Shown: one piece after another, positions 32,131 to 41,589 of the stretch
Layout of the letters: the number at the start of each line of letters is the position of its first letter
How positions within the stretch are numbered: the stretch's first letter is position 1
Assembly: GCA_039925145.1 (NCBI GenBank)
Contig: JBDSZL010000052.1
Coordinates: forward strand, 1 to 64,000
Length of the DNA: 64,000 nucleotides
DNA from: JBDSZL01 sp039925145
GTDB taxonomy: Bacteria > Acidobacteriota > Vicinamibacteria > Vicinamibacterales > SCN-69-37
Reading direction: 5' to 3'
Position numbers and translations under genes: made by a program
The notes under the pieces: generated by a model
Told to the model about the DNA's origin: nothing
Seen by the model: only the letters and a program-made list of their open reading frames with translations
The model's database searches: none

Positions 32131-34506
32131 TCAGCGTCCGCTCACGTGAACGCGGAAGCCCGCACTGACAACCCGCGGCGAGCCGACCGTGGTGGGCCCG
32201 GTGCCGACGAAGTACACGCGATCGAAGAGGTTCTGCCCCGCCACAAAGGCTTCGAAGTTACGCGTCAGCCTTCGCGACGCGCTGAGCGACACCATCGTGT
32301 ATCGCGGCAGGCCAGGCTCCGTCCGTGTCAGCACACGCGCGACGTTCACGTCGTCGTCGAACTGCATGCCGCTCGATTGAACGATCAGACTCGCGGTGAA
32401 AAAGCGAGGATTCGCGTACGTCACGTCCACCGAACCCCGATGACGCGGAACCTGGGGCAGAAACTTGCCGACCAGGCTCGTGTCCGCCGGGTTCTCCGTC
32501 ACCTTCGCGCTGTTGTAGAGGTATCCGGCGGTGACGTGCCACGACTGCCCCATCTGATAGTCGACGTCGTTCTGTACGCCGACGATGCGAGTGGCACCGA
32601 GATTCTGACGCTGCAGGAGATTGACGCCAATGGAGACGTTCGATATCGGGTCCGTCATCCGGTTGTCGAACCAGGTGACCCTCCACGTCATGTGGCGGGC
32701 GGGCGCCACGCGCACACCGATCTCTCCGCTCTTCAAATGCTCTGGACCGAGCTGGTTGTTGGCCGTGGTCAGACGGGCGCCCACGCGGAACTGGCGATAG
32801 AGCTCGTTGAGGGTCGGGGCGCGGAACCCCGCGCCAACGCTGGTCCACAGGCTCACCCGATCGGTGAGATGGTAGAGCGCCGCTACCCGCGGGCTGAACA
32901 CGGTGTCGTCGCGGTCGGGCAACCCAGGCGCATTGTTGATGGTCGGGACTCCCGAGGGCACATTCGACTCGAGGTTGTGACCGCTGTAGTTGCGCCAGCG
33001 ATCAATCCGCCCCGTCAGCGTGAGCGTGAGCTTCGGCGAGAGCGACAGGATGTCCTGGGCAAACACGCCGAGACTGCGCTGCCGGCCGCCTGACACGCGG
33101 CGCAAGATGACGGACGTTCCGATCGTGCCATCGAGACCGTCTTCCTCGCTGTCGCCCTTGACCCAGCGCCAGTCCGTGCCTGCAGAGAGGAACTGCCGGG
33201 CGCCAGCCGTGCGGCTCCATTGCGCCATTCCGCCGACGCCTCGCGTGGGCACGCGCTGGTTGAGCGTCACCCGCCCGACGTTGCGCAGTACCGCATTCGG
33301 CACCGCCAGGAAATTGCTGTGGAACGTCTCCAGATCCGTGAAGACATTCGCTTCGAGGAGGCTCCGGTCGGGCAGGCGGAGATTGACACCGCCACTGACG
33401 GATGTCCACTGCGTGTTGTTCGCTTCTGGCGTCGAATCGAACGTGCTGAATTTCCCGTTCTGCCGCTCCTCATCGAAGTAGCCGGCGCGCACGAACGCGC
33501 GGATGCGATCGGACGCGTTGTACTGCACCTTCACGTTGATGTTCCTGAAATTCACACTGGCCTTGGTGTCGACCGGACCACGTTCGCTTGCGGCCACCGG
33601 CACGTAGCCTTCGGTATCGAAGGCACTGCCCTCTACGACCACGCCGACACGTCCCCAGACGTCGCTGGCCCTGAAATCGACTTTGGGGCTGCTCAGGCTG
33701 CCGTACTGCGACTTCATCTCGAACGTCCGACGGGAGGGGGGCGACGACACGATGTTGATGACGCCACCGAGCGCATAGTTGCCGTAGAGGCTCGAGCTCG
33801 ATCCTTCGACGAGCTCAATGCGATCCGCGCTCTCGACCGGCACGCGCGTCCAGTACACCCAGCCACCGAATGGATCGTTGGCCGGCACGCCGTCGATGAG
33901 CACGAGCGTGCGGCTCACACCGCTCGGCCCGATGCCGCGCAGCGAAACACCCTGGGTCGTCGGGTGCGACGCCACGCTGCTCGTGCGCCGAAACAGGCTG
34001 AACGTTGGCAACTGCCGCAACACGTCGTCGGCGATCATGGCCGGTGACTGACGGATTTCCTCGCGGCCGAGGACGTTCACGCTCGCAGGCACTTCGCTCA
34101 TGCGCTGCTCGGAGCGGCTAGGTGTGACGGTGAGAGACGCGGTGACCGGTGCTGCAGACAACTTGACGACGACATCCTGCCGCGCGGCCAGCGCGAGCGT
34201 CTGCCGTGTGTCACCAAAGCCGCGGGATCGGACGATCAGCGTGACGTCTCCGGTGCCCGGTGCATTCAGGCTGAACCGGCCGTCTGGTCCCGTCATTGTC
34301 TGCTGCTCGGCGCCCGAGGCCGACCGGATGACTACCACGGCGCCCGCAATCACCGCGCCCGTGGCGTCCTGCACCGTGCCGGTCACAGCACCAGCCGCCG
34401 GCACGGCCGGGGACTGCGCGGACATCACGGGCAGGAACGTGGCCGTTGGAGCAACCGCGGAGGCTGCAAGCGTCTGCAGCAGAAGTGCGCCGAGAACCGG
34501 AATCAT
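32131..34506 (-). CDS. TonB-dependent outer-membrane receptor
   Basis: Start at ATG 34506 (MIPVLGALLLQ) gives 791 residues and a signal peptide. A CarboxypepD_reg domain (about 40-115; GRFSLNAPGTGDVTLIVRSRGF) precedes the plug: SEVPASVNVLGREEIRQSPAMIADDVLRQLPTF and RGIGPSGVSRTLVLIDGVPANDPFGG, then ELVEGSSSSLYGNYALGGVINIV. A barrel of many strands follows and ends with the aromatic-type terminal strand (VVSAGFRVHVSGR). It imports a substrate with TonB energy; no ligand can be named. The downstream-adjacent beta-propeller gene, 13 bp upstream in the transcript, is likely its partner. Confidence 0.9.
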   Translation of the reverse strand: MIPVLGALLLQTLAASAVAPTATFLPVMSAQSPAVPAAGAVTGTVQDATGAVIAGAVVVIRSASGAEQQTMTGPDGRFSLNAPGTGDVTLIVRSRGFGDTRQTLALAARQDVVVKLSAAPVTASLTVTPSRSEQRMSEVPASVNVLGREEIRQSPAMIADDVLRQLPTFSLFRRTSSVASHPTTQGVSLRGIGPSGVSRTLVLIDGVPANDPFGGWVYWTRVPVESADRIELVEGSSSSLYGNYALGGVINIVSSPPSRRTFEMKSQYGSLSSPKVDFRASDVWGRVGVVVEGSAFDTEGYVPVAASERGPVDTKASVNFRNINVKVQYNASDRIRAFVRAGYFDEERQNGKFSTFDSTPEANNTQWTSVSGGVNLRLPDRSLLEANVFTDLETFHSNFLAVPNAVLRNVGRVTLNQRVPTRGVGGMAQWSRTAGARQFLSAGTDWRWVKGDSEEDGLDGTIGTSVILRRVSGGRQRSLGVFAQDILSLSPKLTLTLTGRIDRWRNYSGHNLESNVPSGVPTINNAPGLPDRDDTVFSPRVAALYHLTDRVSLWTSVGAGFRAPTLNELYRQFRVGARLTTANNQLGPEHLKSGEIGVRVAPARHMTWRVTWFDNRMTDPISNVSIGVNLLQRQNLGATRIVGVQNDVDYQMGQSWHVTAGYLYNSAKVTENPADTSLVGKFLPQVPRHRGSVDVTYANPRFFTASLIVQSSGMQFDDDVNVARVLTRTEPGLPRYTMVSLSASRRLTRNFEAFVAGQNLFDRVYFVGTGPTTVGSPRVVSAGFRVHVSGR

Positions 34507-34519
34507 CACAGTGTCTCCG

Positions 34520-35722
34520 CTACTTCGCGCGTGACTCGGCGAGAACGGCGATGCCCCATGGGCTGCCGCCGGTCTTGAGACGGCGTTCAACCGCGCCTGT
34601 CGCCGTGCTGATCACCGAGACGTCTTCGCTGCGACCGTTCGCGGTGAACAGGGTGGCGCCGTCGGGGCTGATGCCGATGCCCCACGGCCTGGCCCCCACG
34701 CCGGTGATGGTCTGCAGGACGCGGCGCGACGCCACGTCGATGACCGCCACGGCCTGCGCCCTCCCGAGGGTCACATACAGGCGGGTGTCGTCGGGTGAGA
34801 GCACGAGTCCCATCGGCAGCGCCGCTGCCTGACTCGCCTCGGCCGTCGCGCTCTTCGGCACGTCGACCATGGCGATGGCCATGGTGCCAGCCGTTTTGTG
34901 CGCGGTCGCGTCCACGACGGTCACGGAGCTCCCGCTCTCGTTGGTCACAAACGCCCATCGGCTGTCGCGGGTAAATTCGATGCCGCGGGGGCGTCCACCC
35001 ATCTTCATGTGCGCCAGCACCGCATAGGTCGCCGTGTCGATCGCCACGACTTCGTTCGCCCCCTCGCATGTGACGTACACCACCTTGCCATCTGGTCGAA
35101 CGCGCACGCCTTCCGGCTCCTCGCCAACCTTCACACGCTTGGTGATGGTGCCGGCCGCGATGTCGAGCACGGTCATCTCGGCGGCATCTTCGTTCGACAC
35201 GTAGGCCGTCTTGCCGTCTGGCGAGATGTCGAACGACTCGGGATCCTGGCCGCTCTGCATTGTCCGGAGCAGCTTGTGACTCTTCAGATCCACCACCCCG
35301 ATGCCATCGGCGGAACGGTCAGGCGGCGGGAGTTTCACCTCACTTCTGCCGGTTGGCGGACCCGCGATGGGCGAACCCGAGAGCGCCACGTAGAGCAGGG
35401 CACCGTCTGCAGACACATGCACACCGCGTGGCCGCTTGCCGACGGGGATGCGCTCGACTACTTCACCACTGCCGGCATCGAGGACCACCACGTTACCCTG
35501 CGTCTCGTCGGTGGCGAACACGTGCAGGCCAGACGCGGCGGGCGCCGGAGCCGCGCTCGGCTGAGTGGCCGTCGGTGTGGAGGTCGAGGTAGACGATGAG
35601 GACTGGCCGCATGCAGCGGCGAGCGATGTGGCAACGAGCAGGAGCGCAAACGGCGAACGAGACACGCGCGGCAGGAAACAGACGTGCGCGTCCCGCCGGG
35701 GCTGCTGTGCTGAAGGGGTCAT
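34520..35722 (-). CDS. YVTN-type beta-propeller lipoprotein
   Basis: About 400 residues from ATG 35722. A hydrophobic stretch ends in LAAAC, a lipobox. The mature part has about seven repeats with the YVTN-like motif: VFATDETQGNVVVLDAGSGEVVERIPVGKRPRGV, TAYVSNEDAAEMTVLDIAAGTITKRVKVGEEPEGV, VYVTCEGANEVVAIDTATYAV and so on, a seven-bladed propeller. Related secreted propellers accompany TonB receptors or PQQ alcohol oxidation. Transcript order is propeller, 13-bp gap, TonB receptor. The propeller may capture or process the substrate; this is inference. Confidence 0.85.
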   Translation of the reverse strand: MTPSAQQPRRDAHVCFLPRVSRSPFALLLVATSLAAACGQSSSSTSTSTPTATQPSAAPAPAASGLHVFATDETQGNVVVLDAGSGEVVERIPVGKRPRGVHVSADGALLYVALSGSPIAGPPTGRSEVKLPPPDRSADGIGVVDLKSHKLLRTMQSGQDPESFDISPDGKTAYVSNEDAAEMTVLDIAAGTITKRVKVGEEPEGVRVRPDGKVVYVTCEGANEVVAIDTATYAVLAHMKMGGRPRGIEFTRDSRWAFVTNESGSSVTVVDATAHKTAGTMAIAMVDVPKSATAEASQAAALPMGLVLSPDDTRLYVTLGRAQAVAVIDVASRRVLQTITGVGARPWGIGISPDGATLFTANGRSEDVSVISTATGAVERRLKTGGSPWGIAVLAESRAK

Positions 35723-36023
35723 GTGCAACACATTACTTCAGCCTCAAGGCGAACGAAAGGCTCGGACGCGTACTGCGCCTGGCGGCGGTTGAGAAGAGAG
35801 CAGGGCCTGTGAGGCAATGCGAGGAACCCCTGAGTCAGGAGGAACTGGATTCGGCCGCCCAGATGTACGTCGTTACCCCACATCGCATAGCCATCGCCCT
35901 CCCGCGCCTTCGTCGCGCATCTCCAGCATAGAATCAGACATCAGGCTCGGCACGAAGACGGCCACGAGTGTCGCACGATGCGGCAGGATCGCTTTGCCGT
36001 GTGCGCAGGAATCTGGAGGGCAG
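35723..36023. other. Divergent intergenic region, no gene recognised
   Basis: Region between the divergent propeller and amidase starts. Open frames continue into it, but no ribosome-binding site or conserved N-terminus supports a longer amidase. Promoters for both genes should lie here; none was recognised by sequence. Confidence 0.4.
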
Positions 36024-37367
36024 TTGGAGGAGATTACGTCGGCTACCGCTCGCATGCGCCGCGGCGACACGTCCAGCGTGGCGCTGACGCAGGCGAGCCT
36101 GGCGGCGATTGCCGAGGGCAACGACCGACTCAATGCCTTCGTGTCGGTGGATCCCGCCGCGGCGCTCGCCGCTGCCCACCAGGCCGACGTCGAGCGCGCG
36201 GCAGGCCGGGATCGCGGCCCGCTCCACGGCATTCCGATTTCGATCAAGGACCTGATCGACGTCCGCGGCCAGGTGACGACCGCCGGGTCGCGCGTCCTGG
36301 ACGATCGTGTGGCCGATCGCGACGCCACGCTGGTGACGCGGATTCTCGCTGCCGGCGCCATCATTCTGGGCCGTACCAATCTGCACCAGTTCGCGCTCGG
36401 GACCACGAGCGAAGATTCCGCGTTCGGCCCGGTACGACATCCTGCGGACGTGCGGCGCGGCCCGGGCGGCTCCAGTGGCGGATCGGCCGCTGCGGTCGCC
36501 AGCGGCATGGGTCTGGCTTCGATTGGCACCGACACGGGTGGCTCCGTTCGCATTCCTGCCGCCGTCTGCGGCCTGGTGGGCCTCAAGCCCTCGCCAGGCG
36601 AAGTGCCGACCGACGGCGTCATTCCGCTGAGCGCGACCTTCGATCATGTCGGGCCGCTGGCCCTCTCGGTCCAGGACGCAGCCTGGATGTACCACCTCCT
36701 CGCGAACCGAAAGCCGGTCATGATCGAGCGCGCCCCGGTGACAGGGCTTCGGCTCACGGTGTTGGGAGGGTACTTTGCCGCGCCGCTCGACCCGATCGTG
36801 CGCAGTGCGTTCTCGACCGCCATGGCTGCCCTCGAGCACGCCGGCGCCGTCCTCGCGAGCGCCACGATTGCGTCGACATCCCACATCGGAGATGCGTATG
36901 CGGCCATCGTCATGGCGGAAGCGGCCCATTGGCACGCGCCACACCTGGACGCGCGCGCGAACGGCTACCTGGCCTCCATCCGCGATCGCATTCTGCTCGG
37001 CAAGAGCATCCCTGCCGTCGAGTACTTGAGGGCGCGCCTCACGTGCGCGGTCCTCCGCGACGAGATCAACACGCTGTTCGAGTCGTGCGACGCGATCGTG
37101 CTGCCCACCCTTCCGATCGTGGCCCCGCTGCTCGGGGCGAGCGACGTGATCCCCGATCCAGCAGAGGGCTCGTCGTTGCCCGTGCGTCTGGCCATGCTGA
37201 AGCACACGCAGCTCTTCAATATGACCGGCCATCCAGCGATCTCCATTCCAATTCGCAGTGCCGGCCTGCCGGTCGGCATGCAGCTGGTGGGACGGCTTCA
37301 CCAGACACCCCGGCTTTTGAGCGTTGCGGCGGCGTGTGAGGCCGTGCTGCGCGCTCCCGGCGCCTGA
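36024..37367 (+). CDS. Amidase signature-family enzyme
   Basis: TTG at 36024 (LEEITSATARMRRGDTSSVAL) is the start that gives the usual family N-terminus, 447 residues; GTG at about 35969 is possible. The Ser-cis-Ser-Lys triad is visible: Lys75 in ISIKDLIDV, Ser150/151 in GPGGSSGGSAAAV, and nucleophile Ser174 in GTDTGGSVRIPAA. It hydrolyses an amide bond. Similarity to GatA is moderate, but GatB/GatC genes are not nearby and it reads like a stand-alone amidase. No signal peptide. The alpha/beta hydrolase gene begins eight bases after its stop, suggesting co-expression. Confidence 0.9.
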   Translation: MEEITSATARMRRGDTSSVALTQASLAAIAEGNDRLNAFVSVDPAAALAAAHQADVERAAGRDRGPLHGIPISIKDLIDVRGQVTTAGSRVLDDRVADRDATLVTRILAAGAIILGRTNLHQFALGTTSEDSAFGPVRHPADVRRGPGGSSGGSAAAVASGMGLASIGTDTGGSVRIPAAVCGLVGLKPSPGEVPTDGVIPLSATFDHVGPLALSVQDAAWMYHLLANRKPVMIERAPVTGLRLTVLGGYFAAPLDPIVRSAFSTAMAALEHAGAVLASATIASTSHIGDAYAAIVMAEAAHWHAPHLDARANGYLASIRDRILLGKSIPAVEYLRARLTCAVLRDEINTLFESCDAIVLPTLPIVAPLLGASDVIPDPAEGSSLPVRLAMLKHTQLFNMTGHPAISIPIRSAGLPVGMQLVGRLHQTPRLLSVAAACEAVLRAPGA

Positions 37368-37374
37368 CCCCGCG

Positions 37375-38385
37375 ATGATCGGATCGCTCTTCAATATCTG
37401 GGAACGACGCCTCGCGTCGGTCGACACCGATCGCGTCGTCCGGCCGTTCGACTGGGGGCTCGACTGGCTCGGACTGCAGCCGGCGGGCGACCCGGCCAGC
37501 ACCCTGCTGGCGTGGTCGAAGCAGGCGGTCGGCGAGTCAGGCTACTTCTTCAGCGCGCCCCCGGGCGGCGACTTCGACCTGCGGGGTGACATCCTGCGGT
37601 TCCCCACCGCACTCCGGACACCGTACGAGGTGAACAACACGGTGGTCGCGCGGGTCTTCCACCCGGACAAGCCAAAACCGGGCACACCACGACGAGCCGT
37701 GGTGGTGCTGCCACAATGGAATGCCGACGCGCAGGGACACGTCGGGCTCTGCCGGCTGTTTGCGCGGTTTGGTCTCACTGCGGTTCGTCTCACGCTGCCG
37801 TACCACGACGAGCGGCGCCCCTACGGCCTCTCGCGCGCCGACTACATCGTGAGCGCCAACATCGGCCGGACCATCCATGCCAACCGGCAGGCCGTGCTCG
37901 ACGCGCGACGCGCCGTCGACTGGCTCGTGGGACAAGGCTTCGAGCGGATCGGCATCATCGGCACGAGCCTGGGATCGTGCCTGGCGATGCTCACCATGGC
38001 GCACGACGAACGCATCGGGGCCGGCGCGTTCAATCACGTCTCGCCTTTCTTTGCCGACGTGGTGTGGCGCGGCCTGTCGACGCAGCACGTGCGGGCTGGC
38101 CTCGAAGGACAGATCACGCTGCCCAACCTCCGCTCCTGCTGGATGCCGATCAGCCCGTGGCCTTTCGTGTCGCGCGTGCGCAACCGCAAGTCACTGCTGG
38201 TGTACGCGCGGTACGATCAGACATTCCCCGTCGATCTGTCCCGCAAGTTCGTCGCTGAATTCAATCGACTGGGCGTGCCTTTTCAGACCGCGGTGCTCCC
38301 GTGCGGTCACTACACGACAGGCAAGACGCCCTTCAAGTATTTGGATGGCTATGCGCTCACGAAGTTCTTCGTGTCGAGACTCTGA
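37375..38385 (+). CDS. Alpha/beta hydrolase (ABHD18/DUF2048-like)
   Basis: The 336-residue protein from ATG 37375 contains a GxSxG elbow GTSLGS with nucleophile Ser198, followed by CLAMLTMAHDERIGAGAFNHVS. His312 in PCGHYTTGKTPF is the likely catalytic His. The segment DVVWRGLSTQHVRAG and the N-terminal RPFDWGLDWLG match the uncharacterised ABHD18-like group. Cytoplasmic; substrate unknown. Placed just after the amidase. Confidence 0.8.
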   Translation: MIGSLFNIWERRLASVDTDRVVRPFDWGLDWLGLQPAGDPASTLLAWSKQAVGESGYFFSAPPGGDFDLRGDILRFPTALRTPYEVNNTVVARVFHPDKPKPGTPRRAVVVLPQWNADAQGHVGLCRLFARFGLTAVRLTLPYHDERRPYGLSRADYIVSANIGRTIHANRQAVLDARRAVDWLVGQGFERIGIIGTSLGSCLAMLTMAHDERIGAGAFNHVSPFFADVVWRGLSTQHVRAGLEGQITLPNLRSCWMPISPWPFVSRVRNRKSLLVYARYDQTFPVDLSRKFVAEFNRLGVPFQTAVLPCGHYTTGKTPFKYLDGYALTKFFVSRL

Positions 38386-38432
38386 CCGTCCGGGGCGCAC
38401 TGCTCTGGCGCGAACGCGCGCATCGGCGGGTC

Positions 38433-39290
38433 TCAGTACGCCGTCATCTGCGCGCAGCTCGCCCGTGGCGCCGGCGCCGAGCCGGTCGTGTAGGCGGCCT
38501 GCACCATGTCGGCGAGGTGCGTGTATCCGGCATCGTTCGGATGGAAGCCGTCAGCGGAGAGCAGCGAACCATTATAAAAGGATGCATCGCACATGAGGTC
38601 GAGCACGAGCACGCCGTCGGAGGTGAGCTTGTTCGTCTCGGCTGAGAACCCGACCGCGAGCTGCTGCATCACGCGCCGTTCATCCAGCGTATACCCGGCC
38701 GCATACGGCATTGCCGCCATGTTCGGCAGATTGAGCGCAATGATCCGGGGATTGGACGTCCGCTTTCGCACCTCGGAGACGAGCGTCCGCATGTTCTGTC
38801 CGAACGCCTGAACCTGAGCCTGCACATAGGCGGGGATGTCGCCGTTGGCGCGTCCGGCCTTGATCGCCGACCCCACGGTGTTCACGTCGTTACCGCCGGC
38901 AAACACCGTGACCAGGGTGCTGTTCCTCAACACGAACGGCACTTCGTTGACGAGGAAGCTGCCGAAGATATCCTTGCCGAGCGAATTCCCCAAGGCCTGT
39001 ACGTCCGGGCCGAGCACGATGCCCGGAATGCCCAGATTGAAGAGGGTGACCGTCTTACCCGATCTGGTGAGTCGCTGTGTGAGCTGCTGCACGTACCCGG
39101 TGCCGGTCGTGCAGTCGGTCAGCGGAATACACGGTGAGCTGCCGCCGTACCCAATCGCGTCGCTGGCCCCAAGGGCCGTGTAGTTCACCACGGGATCGGT
39201 CGACGAAGGGCCGTCCGGATTGGTGAACTTCTCACAGGCGCTCAGACCCATGAGCGCGAAAACGCAGAGCATACGGCGAATCATGATCAC
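38433..39290 (-). CDS. GDSL/SGNH-family esterase lipoprotein
   Basis: A lipobox (MGLSAC19) marks a lipoprotein. Block I is GASDAIGYGG with nucleophile Ser43; block III is GGND; block V DGFHPND has Asp247 and His250. This is the SGNH catalytic set (Ser-Asn-Asp/His) for esters or deacetylation of surface polymers. The GDS pattern is degenerate (ASDA), which is common in these lipoproteins. It acts at the outer membrane or periplasm. Convergent with the alpha/beta hydrolase gene. Confidence 0.8.
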   Translation of the reverse strand: MIMIRRMLCVFALMGLSACEKFTNPDGPSSTDPVVNYTALGASDAIGYGGSSPCIPLTDCTTGTGYVQQLTQRLTRSGKTVTLFNLGIPGIVLGPDVQALGNSLGKDIFGSFLVNEVPFVLRNSTLVTVFAGGNDVNTVGSAIKAGRANGDIPAYVQAQVQAFGQNMRTLVSEVRKRTSNPRIIALNLPNMAAMPYAAGYTLDERRVMQQLAVGFSAETNKLTSDGVLVLDLMCDASFYNGSLLSADGFHPNDAGYTHLADMVQAAYTTGSAPAPRASCAQMTAY

Positions 39291-39423
39291 CTTATCGGTC
39301 CGACCGGGATGAACAAGGAGGCCCTGGAGGGCACTTGCCTGTCGCGGCTGACCCGACCTACCGCAGGCCTTCGCGATGGTGCGCCCCGAGCCCGTCTGCC
39401 GGTCGCCAGCGCCGGTCGGGACC

Positions 39424-39870
39424 TTATTTCTGAATCTCGCAGGTGCCGAAGTGCTGCGAGGCGCTCGGCGGCGTCGCCAGGTCGCCCAGGTGCCGTGAGT
39501 GAATGGCCGGAAATGCCCCGGCCGCGCCGCCGGCCGCGAACACGCTTGTCAGGATGAAATTGCCGAGCGGCGTCTGCTCGATGATGTCGAGCCCTGTCTG
39601 CGTGAGGAACACCGACACCGGTACCGACGCGGTACCCACCACGAAGCGGCCGGTCCGCTTCTTGATGTTGATGGTGTCAACCTGGAACACGAACTCCTGA
39701 GGGTGCACCACCGTCTCGGTCTGCCCGTCCTTCCACTCGGTGGCCGCGAACGACCGAAACGAACAGCGTATCGCCTGCGCTGCTGCGAGCGGCCCGCCGA
39801 TGGGGACGGCCTTTTGCGCGACGGGCACGAGCGCGGTGACGAACATGAGCGACACGAGGGCGAGGGGCAT
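39424..39870 (-). CDS. Hypothetical secreted protein (148 aa)
   Basis: ATG 39870 preceded by AAGGAGACC gives a signal peptide (MPLALVSLMFVTALVPVAQK). The body has a short conserved-looking Cys (IRCSFRSF) and Cys near the C-terminus (HFGTCEIQK), beta strands TGRFVVGTASVPVSVFLTQTGLDIIEQT and a Gly/Ala-rich stretch. Unknown family. Single-gene unit. Confidence 0.6.
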   Translation of the reverse strand: MPLALVSLMFVTALVPVAQKAVPIGGPLAAAQAIRCSFRSFAATEWKDGQTETVVHPQEFVFQVDTINIKKRTGRFVVGTASVPVSVFLTQTGLDIIEQTPLGNFILTSVFAAGGAAGAFPAIHSRHLGDLATPPSASQHFGTCEIQK

Positions 39871-39955
39871 GAGGTCTCCTTGGCGGGGGCCATCCTGATT
39901 ATGACGAAGGCCACGCGCCGACGCCGCCGGATCACCCAATAGGTAGCGTGCGTTC

Positions 39956-40171
39956 TCAGAGATAGCCGAACAACCCCCGCAACGCGTCGTAGATGACGCT
40001 GCCGAGCGCTCGCATGAATGGCCCGACGTCACGGTCGGTGACGGCGGTAGCCATGGCATCGGCACCGTGGATCGGGTCGGTTAACAGCAGCCAGATCGTC
40101 GCTGCCGCGAGTGTGGCCGCCGCAATGCCGATCGCCGCGATCAGGCTCAGGCTCCACCGCCCAAAACTCAT
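39956..40171 (-). CDS. Small single-span membrane protein (71 aa)
   Basis: One membrane helix (residues 8-29, LSLIAAIGIAAATLAAATIWLLL) is followed by a short external tail with DRDVGPFMRALGSVIYDALRGLFGYL. The end resembles the tail of the protein at 22367-22990 (SSIYDAVRGLSG), suggesting a shared amphipathic-helix module. The gene stands alone downstream of the secreted protein gene at 39424-39870. Function unknown. Confidence 0.6.
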   Translation of the reverse strand: MSFGRWSLSLIAAIGIAAATLAAATIWLLLTDPIHGADAMATAVTDRDVGPFMRALGSVIYDALRGLFGYL

Positions 40172-40233
40172 AAGCCTGTCAGTCTAGCACCGCCGAACAG
40201 GGGCACGGCGATATGTTGCAATCCCACCGCCCG

Positions 40234-41589
40234 TCAGAACTCGGGCGTGTAGAGCACGACCGGCCGGTCGAGCTTTTCGAGTGACTCGCGGCACGTCGCC
40301 GCATCGCCCACCACGACGATGGTGGCCTCGGCGGGTCGCACGTGTGTGGCCGCAGCAGCGTGAACCTCGGCGGCGGTCATGGCCTCGACCGTCGGCACGA
40401 AATCGTCGAACACGTCGTCGCCGAGACCGTAGATCGCCAGCTGGCCGGCCGCGCGCGCGACCTGCCCAGCGGTCTCGAAATTGCGGACGTAGCCACGCGT
40501 CAGCGACGCTCGGGCGCGCGAAAGCTCCTCGTCGGGCACGGGCTCGCGTCCAATCGTGCCGAACTCCTCGAGGATGTCCGCGGCGGACGAAGCGGTCGCG
40601 TTGCCCTGCACACTGGTCTCGCAGGACAGGGTACCTGCGAGTCGGCGAAAATCGAACGAGGTTCGCGCGCCGTAGGTGACGCCCTTGTCTTCACGCAGAC
40701 GACGGTTGATTCGGCTGGTGAACTGTCCGCCCAGCACAGCGTTGAGCACGACGAGCGCGTGATAGGCGGGCGTGTCGCGCGGGGGGCCGAGATGGCCGAT
40801 GCGCAACTCGCTCTGCGCGGCTCCGGGCTTGTCGACGAGCAGAATGCGCGGATCGGATCGGACCCGAGGCGCCGCCGCGGGCTCGAGGTCATCGCCTGAG
40901 CCGGTCCACTCGGCAAAGATGTGTGCCGCCGTCCGGCTGACGTCGGAGGCCGTGACGTCGCCCACGATGCTGAGCGTGGCGCCGCGCGGTCCAAAAGCAC
41001 GGCGCCAGAACTCGCGCGTCTCATCGAGCGTGACCGCCTCGAGCGCGCTCGTCTGCCCGAGCGCGCCATGGCCGTATGCGTGCGTGTCGAAGACGGCCGA
41101 GATGTAGGCGCGGTCGGCTATCGTGCTGGCTGAGCGGCTCAACTGCCGAAGACGAGTGAGACGCAGTTCGCGAACGCGCGCGAAGTCTGGCGCCTGCAGT
41201 CGCGGCCGCATCACGACGTCGGCCATGAGGTGCAGCGCCGGCCCGAGAAATCGCACGAGAGCCGTCACCGAGATCGAGCAGGCGTCAGGCCCGACTTCCA
41301 CCTCGATCTGCGTGCCCATCTGGGCGAACGCTTCCGCCAGCTGCAGGGCATCGCGGCTGCCCGCGCCTTCGTCGACCAGATCTCCGGTGAGGCTGGCCAG
41401 TCCCGGGCGGTCGGGTGGGTCGTCGACCGTCCCGCGCGGAAGCAGCAGTGTCGCCGTGAAGGCCGGCACGGTCGTGTGCCCGATCGTCCACAGCGCGAGC
41501 CCATTGGGCAGCGCGGCTCGCGTGATCGCCGGAAAACGAACCGGCGTCGCCTGGCCGGGCATCGGACGCTCGAAGCGCGCAACGGTCAT
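40234..41589 (-). CDS. M16 peptidase family, non-catalytic subunit
   Basis: The 451-residue protein has the two-domain M16 fold (LPNGLALWTIGHTTVPAFTATLLLPRGTVDDPPDRPG and YGARTSFDFRRLAGTLSCETSVQG), but the HxxEH zinc motif is missing: the place reads LASLTGDLVDEG. It therefore serves as the partner that closes the cleft of a heterodimeric M16B peptidase. The R/Y pair in the C-terminal domain is kept. Its ATG overlaps the stop of the catalytic-subunit gene by four bases (ATGA), which gives translational coupling. Confidence 0.9.
   Translation of the reverse strand: MTVARFERPMPGQATPVRFPAITRAALPNGLALWTIGHTTVPAFTATLLLPRGTVDDPPDRPGLASLTGDLVDEGAGSRDALQLAEAFAQMGTQIEVEVGPDACSISVTALVRFLGPALHLMADVVMRPRLQAPDFARVRELRLTRLRQLSRSASTIADRAYISAVFDTHAYGHGALGQTSALEAVTLDETREFWRRAFGPRGATLSIVGDVTASDVSRTAAHIFAEWTGSGDDLEPAAAPRVRSDPRILLVDKPGAAQSELRIGHLGPPRDTPAYHALVVLNAVLGGQFTSRINRRLREDKGVTYGARTSFDFRRLAGTLSCETSVQGNATASSAADILEEFGTIGREPVPDEELSRARASLTRGYVRNFETAGQVARAAGQLAIYGLGDDVFDDFVPTVEAMTAAEVHAAAATHVRPAEATIVVVGDAATCRESLEKLDRPVVLYTPEF

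Noticed and set aside
35934..37502. Long antisense frame opposite the amidase
   Set aside because: The amidase catalytic triad on the plus strand explains the sequence; antisense product is low-complexity Arg/His-rich.
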